Source: a virus. From it: a stretch of DNA of 20,809 bases. The stretch spans positions 1 to 20,809 of the IMG/VR virus record IMGVR_UViG_3300014839_000050; one strand, written 5' to 3'. The position numbers and the translations under genes were made by a program. The notes beneath the pieces were generated by a model. That model was not told the DNA's origin. It was given only the letters and a program-made list of their open reading frames with translations, and searched no databases. Numbering within the stretch: position 1 is the stretch's first letter; each line of letters opens with the position of its first letter. This document shows positions 6,085 to 12,987 of the stretch, piece after piece.

Positions 6085-6669
6085 AATGATATCATAGTTC
6101 TTTTTCCTGGTTCATTCAAACCATTAACGTCTGGACACATCCAACTGATTAATCAGTACCTTGCTCAACCAGATGTTAAGTGTGTGAAGCTTCTCATAGG
6201 GCCAGGAGTCAGGAATGGTGTGACCCAAGAAGTCTCATCCAGGATAGCAACCATGCTGTTGGGAGATAACGATAGGATATCCATAGAGAGAGTCATATAT
6301 CCATCCCCAGTTCTAACAGCCTTCAAGTACGTTGAGACTGCAGACCCAAGCACCTATGCATTGGCATCCTCAGATAAGGACGATGATTATGAGAGGGTTG
6401 ATCGTTTCTGTAAGCAACACCAGGAGGGTGGAAAGTATCATGATAAGGTACCAGATGGTGTAGGGTTCACCGTGTTGCCGATAGATATATGTCCAATGGT
6501 CTATGTTGGAAGGACTGATGATAAGAATGGCAAATATATATCAGCCAGTGTGTTGAGACAGGATGTGTTGGATGATGATATCACCAACTTTAAAACAAAC
6601 TACATTGGGATGGATGAGAACAAGGTGTTGAAGATATGGTACATCTTAAAAGAATGTGTAACAGATTAA
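6076..6669 (+). CDS. Cytidylyltransferase-like nucleotidyltransferase (HxGH family)
   Basis: 197 residues from ATG 6076 to TAA 6669. FPGSFKPLTSGHIQLI near the N-terminus is the nucleotide-binding signature of the HIGH superfamily, here as TSGH at about residues 18-21. The C-terminal KYISASVLRQ matches the ISxTxxR motif that binds the triphosphate. The region ALASSDKDDDYERVDRF lies in the central part. Family members join a nucleotide to a small molecule, as in NMN or pantetheine-phosphate adenylyltransferases; the substrate cannot be read here. Phage members can act in NAD metabolism, which would also suit an NMN substrate, but this is speculation. It is coupled by an ATGA overlap to the gene before. 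The fold is secure, the substrate is not. Confidence 0.8.
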   Translation: MNNNDIIVLFPGSFKPLTSGHIQLINQYLAQPDVKCVKLLIGPGVRNGVTQEVSSRIATMLLGDNDRISIERVIYPSPVLTAFKYVETADPSTYALASSDKDDDYERVDRFCKQHQEGGKYHDKVPDGVGFTVLPIDICPMVYVGRTDDKNGKYISASVLRQDVLDDDITNFKTNYIGMDENKVLKIWYILKECVTD

Positions 6670-6679
6670 AAATAAATAT

Positions 6680-6841
6680 ATGAAGAAAAAATTAAAATCA
6701 TTTTTTGCATATCGTTTGTGGACCATTCTTTTATACATGGGTAGGAAAGATTTTGAGAAAGGAAGATTAGATAGATATCTATATATCTTATACAAATGGT
6801 ATATCTTAAGAGAAATGGTTACACTAAAAAATAAAAGATGA
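6680..6841 (+). CDS. Small basic protein, 53 aa
   Basis: ATG 6680 to TGA 6839-6841, 53 residues: MKKKLKSFFAYRLWTILLYM, then a charged segment GRKDFEKGRLDRYLYILYKW. It is rich in Tyr, Leu, Lys and Arg. The N-terminal stretch could be a short amphipathic or membrane-associated helix. The stop overlaps the next start (ATG at 6838), as for most genes of this chain, which supports it being real. The end of the preceding gene encodes a similar run (KIWYILKECVTD against KWYILREMVTLK), so it may derive from a partial duplication of that gene's 3' end. The function is unknown. Confidence 0.5.
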   Translation: MKKKLKSFFAYRLWTILLYMGRKDFEKGRLDRYLYILYKWYILREMVTLKNKR

Positions 6842-6846
6842 ATAAT
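6831..6846 (+). repeat. 16-nt junction repeat, copy 2
   Basis: Identical to 6069-6084. Its presence at two stop-start junctions is consistent with duplication of a junction during local gene duplication. Confidence 0.7.
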
Positions 6847-7104
6847 TACATTGTTATATCAGAGGACGAATTTCTTAAACAGTTTAAAGAAATAAATGAA
6901 GAAGTAGATTCTAAAGAAAAGACATATAAGCTTGATTTCTTAAAGAGACTTCTTTCAGAGTCACAGGAACTCAAACCCATAATCAAAGAGGCCTATGTCT
7001 ATTCCCAAGGAAATGCACAGGACAATGAAGCTGGGTTGGATAGGCTCATAGATTTTGATGATTATTGGAGATGGAAAACCGTAAAAGGATATTCGATAAG
7101 ATGA
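6838..7104 (+). CDS. Hypothetical protein, 88 aa
   Basis: ATG 6838 to TGA 7104. It is acidic in the first half (ISEDEFLKQFKEINEEVDSK), with a likely helix (LDFLKRLLSESQELKPIIKEA) and an aromatic end (DFDDYWRWKTVKGYSIR). No motif, signal or membrane segment is seen. It overlaps the previous small gene by 4 bases and the next gene's preferred start by 4 bases (ATGA at 7101). This indicates translation as one coupled unit with the KxDG nucleotidyltransferase-like gene. No family was recognised. Confidence 0.5.
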   Translation: MNNYIVISEDEFLKQFKEINEEVDSKEKTYKLDFLKRLLSESQELKPIIKEAYVYSQGNAQDNEAGLDRLIDFDDYWRWKTVKGYSIR

Positions 7105-8306
7105 AGAAGTTAAACGTGCATATTGATCACATTGAGGACCTTATCTTTTTACATGAGGGTGAATTTTTGACACATCCATATGAGACATTCAAGTTGCTTC
7201 TCCGGTCCATTGATAATGGTAAGATCTGTGATGGTATGAAATTATCTATAAAGATGGACGGCTCTCCAGCAGTCACATGCTTTAGTGACTTTGGTCCTGA
7301 TTTTCCGTTGCCCCTTGCGGTCTCGACAAAGTCGATGTTAAACAAGAGACCCATCACGTGTTTCACTGATGAGGATATAGACTATGTGTTTGGTGACAAA
7401 CCAGACATGTGTCATAAGTTAAAGCTGTTGTTACGGAATGTGCCAGCGTTAAATATACCACAGGGAGAGATATGGCAAGGGGATTTCTTGTTTGATGATA
7501 AGGGTCTATGTGAGGTGTTGATTGATGATAAGACATATGTGACCTTTCAACCGAACATCATCATATATGCTTTAGAAAAGGATGTTTTTCTAAGAGAGTA
7601 TGGTGATAGTAAGGATATCGGTGTAGTGTTTCATACCAAGTATGAAGGGAATTCTTTTGATGATCTACATATGAGTCATAGCAAGAAGCATGTTCCTGCG
7701 GTACATAATAATATATTGAGCCTGGACCCAACCATAGAGATCCTAGATCACAATTTTACAGTGAATGAAACCAACCACATCAATTATCTATTTGAAGAGT
7801 TATTGGAGTGCACCGATTTTTTGAAGAGTAGTGAAGAATATGTATTCATTGTTAAAAACAAATTGTTGGTCAAACTATTGGCTCTCTATCAGAACCATAT
7901 AATCAAGGAAAATATTGATGAGTTCATTCTTGAAGATTTCTATGAGTTTATGCATGATAGATACTTTAAAGATTACTATTCAAAGAAGACTGAGAATGGA
8001 AAGAACAAGACACTGGACGAATGGGTGGAACTGATCACTCTGATAAATTTGAATAGAGACATCATAAGATTCATGATGAATGTCTCAAAGAACATAGTCA
8101 GGTTGAAGAAGATTTTTCTTGATAAACTCAATGAGAATGTGACCGTGTTTGAGACATTCATCAAGATGAAGGATGGAACCATCAAAAGAACCATGCATGA
8201 GGGCTTTGTTGTCACATTGAATGATGCGTTGATAAAGCTTGTAGATAGGAGAGAGTTTAGTAGGTTAAACTTCTCAGATGATATAGACAGGGGTTGGAAA
8301 TGTTAA
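7101..8306 (+). CDS. KxDG nucleotidyltransferase/ligase-like phage protein (DUF6267-like)
   Basis: 401 residues from ATG 7101 to TAA 8306; in-frame alternatives are TTG 7065 and ATG 7071. ATG 7101 is preferred because it forms an ATGA overlap with the previous stop and gives MKKLNVHIDHIEDLIFLHEG, close to the 'HLEHxEDlxf' start of relatives. SIKMDGSPAV (K51, D53, G54) matches the nucleotidyl-acceptor motif KxDG of the ligase superfamily, followed by VSTKSMLNKRP, a QGEIWQGDFLF block and VTFQPNIIIYAL. The same block order occurs in a T4-like cyanophage family that I recall as DUF6267. Activity in that family is not established to my knowledge; covalent nucleotide transfer, perhaps as an RNA ligase or kinase, is inferred from motif I. 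The C-terminal half is helical with no recognised motif. Confidence 0.65.
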   Translation: MKKLNVHIDHIEDLIFLHEGEFLTHPYETFKLLLRSIDNGKICDGMKLSIKMDGSPAVTCFSDFGPDFPLPLAVSTKSMLNKRPITCFTDEDIDYVFGDKPDMCHKLKLLLRNVPALNIPQGEIWQGDFLFDDKGLCEVLIDDKTYVTFQPNIIIYALEKDVFLREYGDSKDIGVVFHTKYEGNSFDDLHMSHSKKHVPAVHNNILSLDPTIEILDHNFTVNETNHINYLFEELLECTDFLKSSEEYVFIVKNKLLVKLLALYQNHIIKENIDEFILEDFYEFMHDRYFKDYYSKKTENGKNKTLDEWVELITLINLNRDIIRFMMNVSKNIVRLKKIFLDKLNENVTVFETFIKMKDGTIKRTMHEGFVVTLNDALIKLVDRREFSRLNFSDDIDRGWKC

Positions 8307-8342
8307 AGTGATCACATATCATGTTAATGTAAGGATATTTTT

Positions 8343-8370
8343 AAAAGCTCAGAGAAATCTGGGCTTTTTA
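8343..8370 (+). terminator. Rho-independent terminator upstream of gp32
   Basis: AAAAGCTCAG (8343-8352) and CTGGGCTTTT (8359-8368) pair over 10 bp with one G-U, leaving a 6-base loop and a T-rich tail. It ends the gene chain that runs to 8306 and separates it from the gp32 promoter. Confidence 0.7.
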
Positions 8371-8430
8371 TTTTATAATGTTTTTAACATAAATTTAACA
8401 CATTTTGTCAAATCTTTTTAGATTTTTGTT

Positions 8431-8525
8431 GATATATAATTAGAATAAGAATTACTAAGAGGCGCCTCATAAGTTTTCTTACAAACTAATAAAAATAATA
8501 ATAAATCTAAAAGGAGAAACAAAAA
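8431..8525 (+). promoter_or_regulatory. gp32 promoter and leader with candidate translational operator
   Basis: GATATATAATTAGAATAAG at 8431 resembles the late-type boxes elsewhere in the window but is imperfect. The implied leader holds a perfect 10-base palindrome GAGGCGCCTC (8459-8468), a small hairpin AGTTT/AAACT, then a long unstructured A/T-rich run and the strong Shine-Dalgarno AGGAG at 8512-8516, nine bases before the ATG. Structure followed by an unstructured A/U-rich ribosome site is the architecture of T4 gene 32 autoregulation. Similar control is inferred, not shown. Confidence 0.45.
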
Positions 8526-9548
8526 ATGGCAAACGAAAAAAATGTAACAAGTTTAGGTTCAAGTGAAGATTTAGATGCACTATTTAACCCCAAGATAAGC
8601 ACAGGGGAATCAAACCAAAATCTGAATGAGTACTCACCGAGTGCCGACAAGGGTAAGAACAAGATCTATGATAGTATCATACGTTTTGTGACCTGGTGGG
8701 AGGACCCTAACCATTCCATCACTGAAAAGTGGGTGTGTTGGTTGGTTGATCCGGTGACACAACGTGGTCGCTTTGTTGATTGTCCATCGACAATTGGCAA
8801 ACCATCGCCGTTACAGGACATGTACTTCAAGTTAAAGAAGAATGAGTCTGTTACGATGCAAAAACAAGCTGATGTGTTTAGCCGTCGTCATAACTTTGCC
8901 TGTGTGATACAAGTCATCAAGGATGAAAACAACAAAGAGTTGGAAGGTAAACTTTTGGTGTGGAGGTTTGGTCAGAAGATCCATGAAAAGATCATGAGCG
9001 AACTAAAACCAGTCATTGGCGACCCACACAACCCATTCGATCTGTTAAACGGAAAGCTTTTCCAATTAAAGATCATAAAGGTTGCAGGCTTTAACAACTA
9101 TGACCAATCAAAGTTCATAGACAAGGTCATCACCCTATGCATTCCAAACGAACAGGGAAAACTGGTGCAGATAAACAACAAGACTGATAAGAAGATGGTC
9201 CTTGAATATCTAAAGACCAACACCCCAGACCTTAAGAAATATGGTTATAAGGAATGGGATCAGGAGATCTTTGACTATGTCAATCACGTCATAAATGCTG
9301 TGACCGGTCAATCCAATGTTAGTAGCAACTATTCATCTGTGATTAACCAGTCCAAACAATCAACGCCAACAGGCGCAAAGACTGGCAAGGCGCCACAATC
9401 TAACATAAGCGTCACCGATATCTCATTGGATGAATTGACCAGCGGCACAAGCTCATCTTTGGGCGAGGATTTTGAACTACCCTCGCTTCCCAACCTTGAT
9501 GATGTGGGATTGAGCGGTGATTTAGACGACGCTCTCGCTAATCTTTAG
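8526..9548 (+). CDS. 32: Single-stranded DNA-binding protein gp32-like
   Basis: 340 residues from ATG 8526 to TAG 9546-9548; T4 gp32 has 301. The core has YDSIIRFVTWWEDP, TEKWVCWLVDP, then FACVIQVIKDENNKELEGKL and LVWRFGQKIHEKI, matching T4's VVKDP...EGKVFKYRFGKKIWDKI. IIKVAGFNNYDQSKF matches T4 KQVSGFSNYDESKF. The C-terminus is acidic and flexible (SLGEDFELPSLPNLDDVGLS, ending DDALANL), like the T4 tail that binds partner proteins. The T4 zinc ligands (Cys-x9-Cys-x2-Cys) are absent: the region has only VDCPST. gp32 coats ssDNA during replication, recombination and repair and recruits UvsY, primase and helicase loader. It has one of the few clear Shine-Dalgarno sequences in the window, consistent with high expression, and the primase follows after 9 bases. 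Confidence 0.85.
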   Translation: MANEKNVTSLGSSEDLDALFNPKISTGESNQNLNEYSPSADKGKNKIYDSIIRFVTWWEDPNHSITEKWVCWLVDPVTQRGRFVDCPSTIGKPSPLQDMYFKLKKNESVTMQKQADVFSRRHNFACVIQVIKDENNKELEGKLLVWRFGQKIHEKIMSELKPVIGDPHNPFDLLNGKLFQLKIIKVAGFNNYDQSKFIDKVITLCIPNEQGKLVQINNKTDKKMVLEYLKTNTPDLKKYGYKEWDQEIFDYVNHVINAVTGQSNVSSNYSSVINQSKQSTPTGAKTGKAPQSNISVTDISLDELTSGTSSSLGEDFELPSLPNLDDVGLSGDLDDALANL

Positions 9549-9557
9549 GATTAAAAC

Positions 9558-10466
9558 ATGTTGCAGGAAATAGACATCAAAGAGGGTCTGAGCTTTGACT
9601 CTTCCCTCTTTGATTCAATTGATAGATCCATAAGCTTTGATGAATATAGGGACACCTTGATCACCCTGTTACAGCCCATATTGGAGAGAAGATTCTCTGG
9701 AAACTATCAGAAGCAAAAGATACTTAAGTATGTTGATAGACTAAATTTCTGTTGTCCCGTATGTGGGGACAGTGCGCACAGTAACTTTAAAAAACGTGGG
9801 AACTTCATCCTAGCTGGCAAATTCAAGAACTATTTCAAGTGTCATAACTGTAATGAGTTCAAAAGGATAGATCAGTTTTTCAAGGACTTCAGGGTGGAAC
9901 TCAACCTCGGTGTCATAAACTACATATCGAACAACCTTGTTGATTTTAGTCATGAGCAGAACCAGAAGTATGATCTGTCCATATTCTTGGATGTTGATAA
10001 CATAGAGAGGTATGCGATAGACAGAGAGGACCTAAAGAGATGCTTTGGGTTGGTTGAGGTCAAAGAGAGCCAGATATATGGTTATCTCATAGATAGACTC
10101 CAGTACAAGTCAAACAAGTTCTTATACAACCCCAAAAAAGATTATCTATTGGTGTTGAACCTAACAAAGACCGGAAGAGTCTTGGGCACACAACGTAGGA
10201 TGTTTAAGGGGGATAATAAATATTTGACCTACAAATTGAGCAAGTTGTATGAACTGATGGGAAACAGTGGGGTGGTGCCCGAGGAGATAGACTCATTGTC
10301 TGAAATATTCAACATATGTTTGATAGGTTTCAATAAAAGTGTCACGTGTTTTGAAGGACCACTTGATAGTTTCTTATTTTCTAACGCAATATCAAACACG
10401 GGCGCGAACAAGAGCATACCATTTGATATCGAACTGAATTTTTTCTTTTATGATGATATCACTTGA
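9558..10466 (+). CDS. 61: gp61-like DNA primase, cut short by an in-frame TGA
   Basis: 302 residues from ATG 9558 to the TGA at 10464-10466; the same frame continues to TAA 10662-10664. The N-terminal zinc-binding domain has CCPVCGDS (C66, C69) and KCHNC (C95, C98). A TOPRIM-type core follows, with TCFEGPLDSF (E266, D270) and FFYDDIT (D299, D300). T4 gp61 has 342 residues, close to the 368 codons of the uninterrupted frame. Primase makes RNA primers for lagging-strand synthesis with the gp41 helicase. The TGA falls right after the second acidic motif and removes about 66 C-terminal residues that are clearly coding. It may be a sequencing error, a nonsense mutation or readthrough; a lethal lesion would be unexpected in a required gene. 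gp32 lies just upstream. Confidence 0.78.
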   Translation: MLQEIDIKEGLSFDSSLFDSIDRSISFDEYRDTLITLLQPILERRFSGNYQKQKILKYVDRLNFCCPVCGDSAHSNFKKRGNFILAGKFKNYFKCHNCNEFKRIDQFFKDFRVELNLGVINYISNNLVDFSHEQNQKYDLSIFLDVDNIERYAIDREDLKRCFGLVEVKESQIYGYLIDRLQYKSNKFLYNPKKDYLLVLNLTKTGRVLGTQRRMFKGDNKYLTYKLSKLYELMGNSGVVPEEIDSLSEIFNICLIGFNKSVTCFEGPLDSFLFSNAISNTGANKSIPFDIELNFFFYDDIT

Positions 10467-10664
10467 ATAAAACACACATTTGAGGAAATAAATAAAGGAA
10501 ATAGTGTGTTTCTTTGGGGCAAGATCAAGAAGGAATATGGACTACCCCCACGAAAAAAATTTGATCTCAATGATTTGATGATCTGGATGAAACAGAACAA
10601 CATCAATGTTCCAAATTTGGATCATTACTTCAGCGATGACCCATTGGATGCTATAGATATTTAA
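10467..10664 (+). pseudogene. 61: Detached C-terminal part of the primase, in frame after the TGA
   Basis: This stretch is in the same frame as the primase and stays open for 65 codons to TAA 10662-10664. It reads IKHTFEEINKGNSVFLWGKI, then KKEYGLPPRKKFDLNDLMIW and NNINVPNLDHYFSDDPLDAI. That is a folded-protein composition rather than random translation, and it ends in an acidic tail. No good start codon lies near 10467, so it is unlikely to be an independent gene. Together with the upstream part it would restore a 368-codon primase in which the TGA most simply replaces a sense codon such as GGA (Gly) or TGG. Confidence 0.7.
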
Positions 10665-10763
10665 ATAAGTAATATATTGATTTTTAATAAGATGAAAGTG
10701 AAACAAATTTCATCAATTGTATAATTATGTTCAAATGTGAGTACTAACTTAAAAATTATCATT

Positions 10764-11651
10764 ATGAAAAAACAAAAATTGTCTATAGAAAATTTGGTTT
10801 ATGAGTATGAACAATTACGTAACATTAGATTGATACGTATAACTTCAATGAAATGGATAGATGAAGACGGTAAGACTTTTAATGTTACTTTATTAAATGG
10901 TGTAAAAGAAATAAATAAGCAGTTTGAAAAATACAATGATGAATATTTTAAATACATAGATCTTAATGATAAAAAATATTACAATAAATACCTTAACATA
11001 CTGGATAAAGAATGGTATTATGTTGTTAAGATTGTAAATGATTTTGGAGATGAGATTTTAGAGTTTAAGAATATAAATATCAAGATAACCAAAGATAAGC
11101 TACGTAGTTTTTTTAATGACTGCCTTCATTACATGAACAAGATAATTTCTTTATATGAGAGTGATGAGAAACACCTTGAAATTCTATGTGGAGAGATTGA
11201 TGGGAAACACAACGATCTCTATGTCATAGCCAATGTCAAAGATTATAACCTCTTGCCTGATTTTAAAGGTGGAGAATGTACTGAACACATAATAGGAAGG
11301 ATGAACACTTTGCTTCATATCATGAATCAGATATCTAATAAAAAAATAACTAATATTAAACTCTTTAGGAAAGAGGTCTTTGCAAAGAGCAAGTTCATAA
11401 AGACACCACCTAAATTTAATACTGAGATATCCAAGTTTCAGAACAACAAATTATTTAAGAGTGAAGACTATATAAGTTTATTGAAGAAATATTGTGTTCT
11501 AAGTGTTGAAGATGAAGAGACATTAAGAGATTTCATTGATAATAATAAAATAAACATAGATAAAGAAACTGTAGTGAAAAATATCATAAAAAATAAAAAT
11601 TATATAAAAGAATTTATAAACAAGAATTATTTGAAGATATATGAAAACTAA
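10764..11651 (+). CDS. Hypothetical protein, about 295 aa
   Basis: From ATG 10764 (MKKQKLSIENLVYEYEQLRN) to TAA 11651; a GTG at 10737 would add nine residues but looks less likely. The protein is rich in Lys, Asn and Ile and its codons are more AT-rich than those of gp32 or primase. A central block (HLEILCGEIDGKHNDLYVIA) is the least low-complexity part. The C-terminal 60 residues are charged and helical. No catalytic motif, signal peptide or membrane segment is recognised. The end overlaps the next gene by 11 bases. The AT-rich codon use may mark a recent arrival. The function is unknown. Confidence 0.5.
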   Translation: MKKQKLSIENLVYEYEQLRNIRLIRITSMKWIDEDGKTFNVTLLNGVKEINKQFEKYNDEYFKYIDLNDKKYYNKYLNILDKEWYYVVKIVNDFGDEILEFKNINIKITKDKLRSFFNDCLHYMNKIISLYESDEKHLEILCGEIDGKHNDLYVIANVKDYNLLPDFKGGECTEHIIGRMNTLLHIMNQISNKKITNIKLFRKEVFAKSKFIKTPPKFNTEISKFQNNKLFKSEDYISLLKKYCVLSVEDEETLRDFIDNNKINIDKETVVKNIIKNKNYIKEFINKNYLKIYEN

Positions 11652-11862
11652 CCTTAAATTGTTATCCTGGGTTGCCTCTATCCTTTCACTATCTGGTGTC
11701 ATCCTCAACGCCCAACACATCATCTATTGTTGGCCAATATGGTGCATAGCTAATGTGTTCTGGATCTTCTGGGCCTATAAGAAGAGGGAGTGGTCTCAGT
11801 TCATATTATGGATCGCTTTCACACTGTCCAACCTCTATGGTTGGTGGTGTTGGTTACACTAA
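11641..11862 (+). CDS. Small membrane protein, PnuC-like fragment or phage homologue
   Basis: 73 residues from ATG 11641 to TAA 11862. Nearly the whole chain is hydrophobic: KLLSWVASILSLSGVIL, then YCWPIWCIANVFWIFWAY and QFILWIAFTLSNLYGWWCW, which predicts three transmembrane helices. Trp-rich segments separated by short basic loops (YKKREW) recall pieces of the PnuC nicotinamide riboside transporter family, and short proteins of this look occur in many large phages. It is much shorter than full PnuC (about 200-240 residues), so transport by the single protein is doubtful. Its start lies inside the end of the previous gene (11-base overlap). The membrane location is likely, the role is not known. 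Confidence 0.55.
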   Translation: MKTNLKLLSWVASILSLSGVILNAQHIIYCWPIWCIANVFWIFWAYKKREWSQFILWIAFTLSNLYGWWCWLH

Positions 11863-11883
11863 AATCACTAATATATAAACTAT

Positions 11884-12054
11884 ATGAAACACAATAAGAT
11901 TTCCACAAGCATCGATCATAAGTTCAACATAGACATTGATGATGGTAGTTTTTTTAGCTTTGATTTTAAAACTATCAAGAAAAAGATCAGTATAACTACT
12001 ATACACCTATTCAAAAAGAAGAACGATGGAAAACCAGTCCCAGGACTTTTTTAA
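11884..12054 (+). CDS. Small hypothetical protein, 56 aa
   Basis: ATG 11884 to TAA 12052-12054, 56 residues: MKHNKISTSIDHKFNIDIDD, a GSFFSFDFKTIKKK segment and a C-terminal HLFKKKNDGKPVPGLF. It overlaps the next gene's start by 29 bases in another frame, which is longer than other overlaps here, so it could end up being spurious. It is supported by its position, which fills an otherwise empty 163-base gap, and by an even amino-acid composition. No family or motif is recognised. Confidence 0.4.
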   Translation: MKHNKISTSIDHKFNIDIDDGSFFSFDFKTIKKKISITTIHLFKKKNDGKPVPGLF

Positions 12055-12502
12055 CATAAACCCAGATGTTCCGGAGAAGGAGTCTCTGGAAGATAGGTTC
12101 TTCAGGGAACGTCAGGAATGGAAGAACAAGGTCAAAGAGATGTCGCTCTCTTTGAAAAAAGTCTTTGATCTAACAAACCTATTGGCTGAGATATACACAG
12201 AGAGGCAGAAGGCATCTGAGTACTATCACTATCTGTTGTCATTGTTGGTGGGGTTAAATAAGAAATATAGAAACAAGTACGATGAACGCTGGGCTCACTA
12301 CACATTGAACTCAAAGGTAAGATATCCCAACGAGTCAACGAAGAGCAACAGGATCTTAGTGGATCTTGAAGATCTCGTTGAGAAGAGGGAACTGCTTAAC
12401 GTTCATGCAAAATCAATGGAGAGCACAGTCAAAACTATAGATAATATGATATACGGCATACAAGCAAGGATAAAGATAGAGGACATAAACAGGGGGAAAT
12501 AG
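12026..12502 (+). CDS. uvsY: UvsY-like recombination mediator (probable)
   Basis: 158 residues from ATG 12026 to TAG 12500-12502; T4 UvsY has 137. The chain is almost wholly helical and highly charged, with three long helices (about residues 28-60, 62-85 and 112-155). The C-terminal end GIQARIKIEDINRGK parallels the end of T4 UvsY, where an I-K/I-x-x-I/M-R-x-F segment precedes the terminal GK. It lies two genes before UvsW, and T4 uvsY and uvsW are neighbours. UvsY loads the UvsX recombinase onto gp32-coated ssDNA. There is no catalytic motif to test, so the call rests on fold-like pattern, size and neighbourhood. A generic coiled-coil protein is the alternative. Confidence 0.5.
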   Translation: MENQSQDFFNINPDVPEKESLEDRFFRERQEWKNKVKEMSLSLKKVFDLTNLLAEIYTERQKASEYYHYLLSLLVGLNKKYRNKYDERWAHYTLNSKVRYPNESTKSNRILVDLEDLVEKRELLNVHAKSMESTVKTIDNMIYGIQARIKIEDINRGK

Positions 12503-12504
12503 GC

Positions 12505-12987
12505 ATGTTAATCAAGACTCGTCATATTATTGTTATCTTGATTTTTATGTTATCTGTTTCTTGTGTACCCTACACCAGGACAAGCAACATCTACGTGAAA
12601 GACATGAAACAGATAGACATCATATGTATGCAACGTATGTTGTTTGTGAACGTCACATTAAATGATAAGACATGTCTTTTGCTGATAGATACCGGTGCTA
12701 GCAGATCACTGTTAAACATAAACAAGTGTAACAAATATGGGTTTGGTTACATCAAATCAGAAAAGATAAATTATATAGGCATAGGTGGGGTCCAAGATAT
12801 CTACGTTATCTATGATTATAAGATAGATGATTTCTTTATTTCAATGTTGGGTGCAGACTTGGAAGATGTAACAAGATACTTCAATGAAGACAACATAGAT
12901 ATAATTGGCATAATGGGATCTGATTTCTTGAATGATAACAATGCCATCATAGATTATCAAAATTTAAAATTATACGTTAAGAGATGA
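12505..12987 (+). CDS. Retropepsin-like aspartic protease lipoprotein
   Basis: 160 residues from ATG 12505 to TGA 12985-12987. The N-terminus has basic residues, a hydrophobic core (HIIVILIFMLSVSC) and a lipobox-like SVSC with the Cys at about 20. LLLIDTGASRSLLN carries the catalytic DTGA motif of clan AA aspartic proteases (D62). IIGIMGSDFLNDNNAIIDY is the conserved second block (IxGxxGxdFLxxxxaxiDy) of retropepsin-like proteins common in Bacteroidota. One DTG per chain implies a homodimer, as in retroviral proteases. Export and lipid anchoring would put it in the envelope, so it is an unusual gene between UvsY-like and UvsW. Its stop overlaps the UvsW start (ATGA at 12984). It may protect the infected cell or process a surface protein; neither is shown. 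Confidence 0.7.
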   Translation: MLIKTRHIIVILIFMLSVSCVPYTRTSNIYVKDMKQIDIICMQRMLFVNVTLNDKTCLLLIDTGASRSLLNINKCNKYGFGYIKSEKINYIGIGGVQDIYVIYDYKIDDFFISMLGADLEDVTRYFNEDNIDIIGIMGSDFLNDNNAIIDYQNLKLYVKR

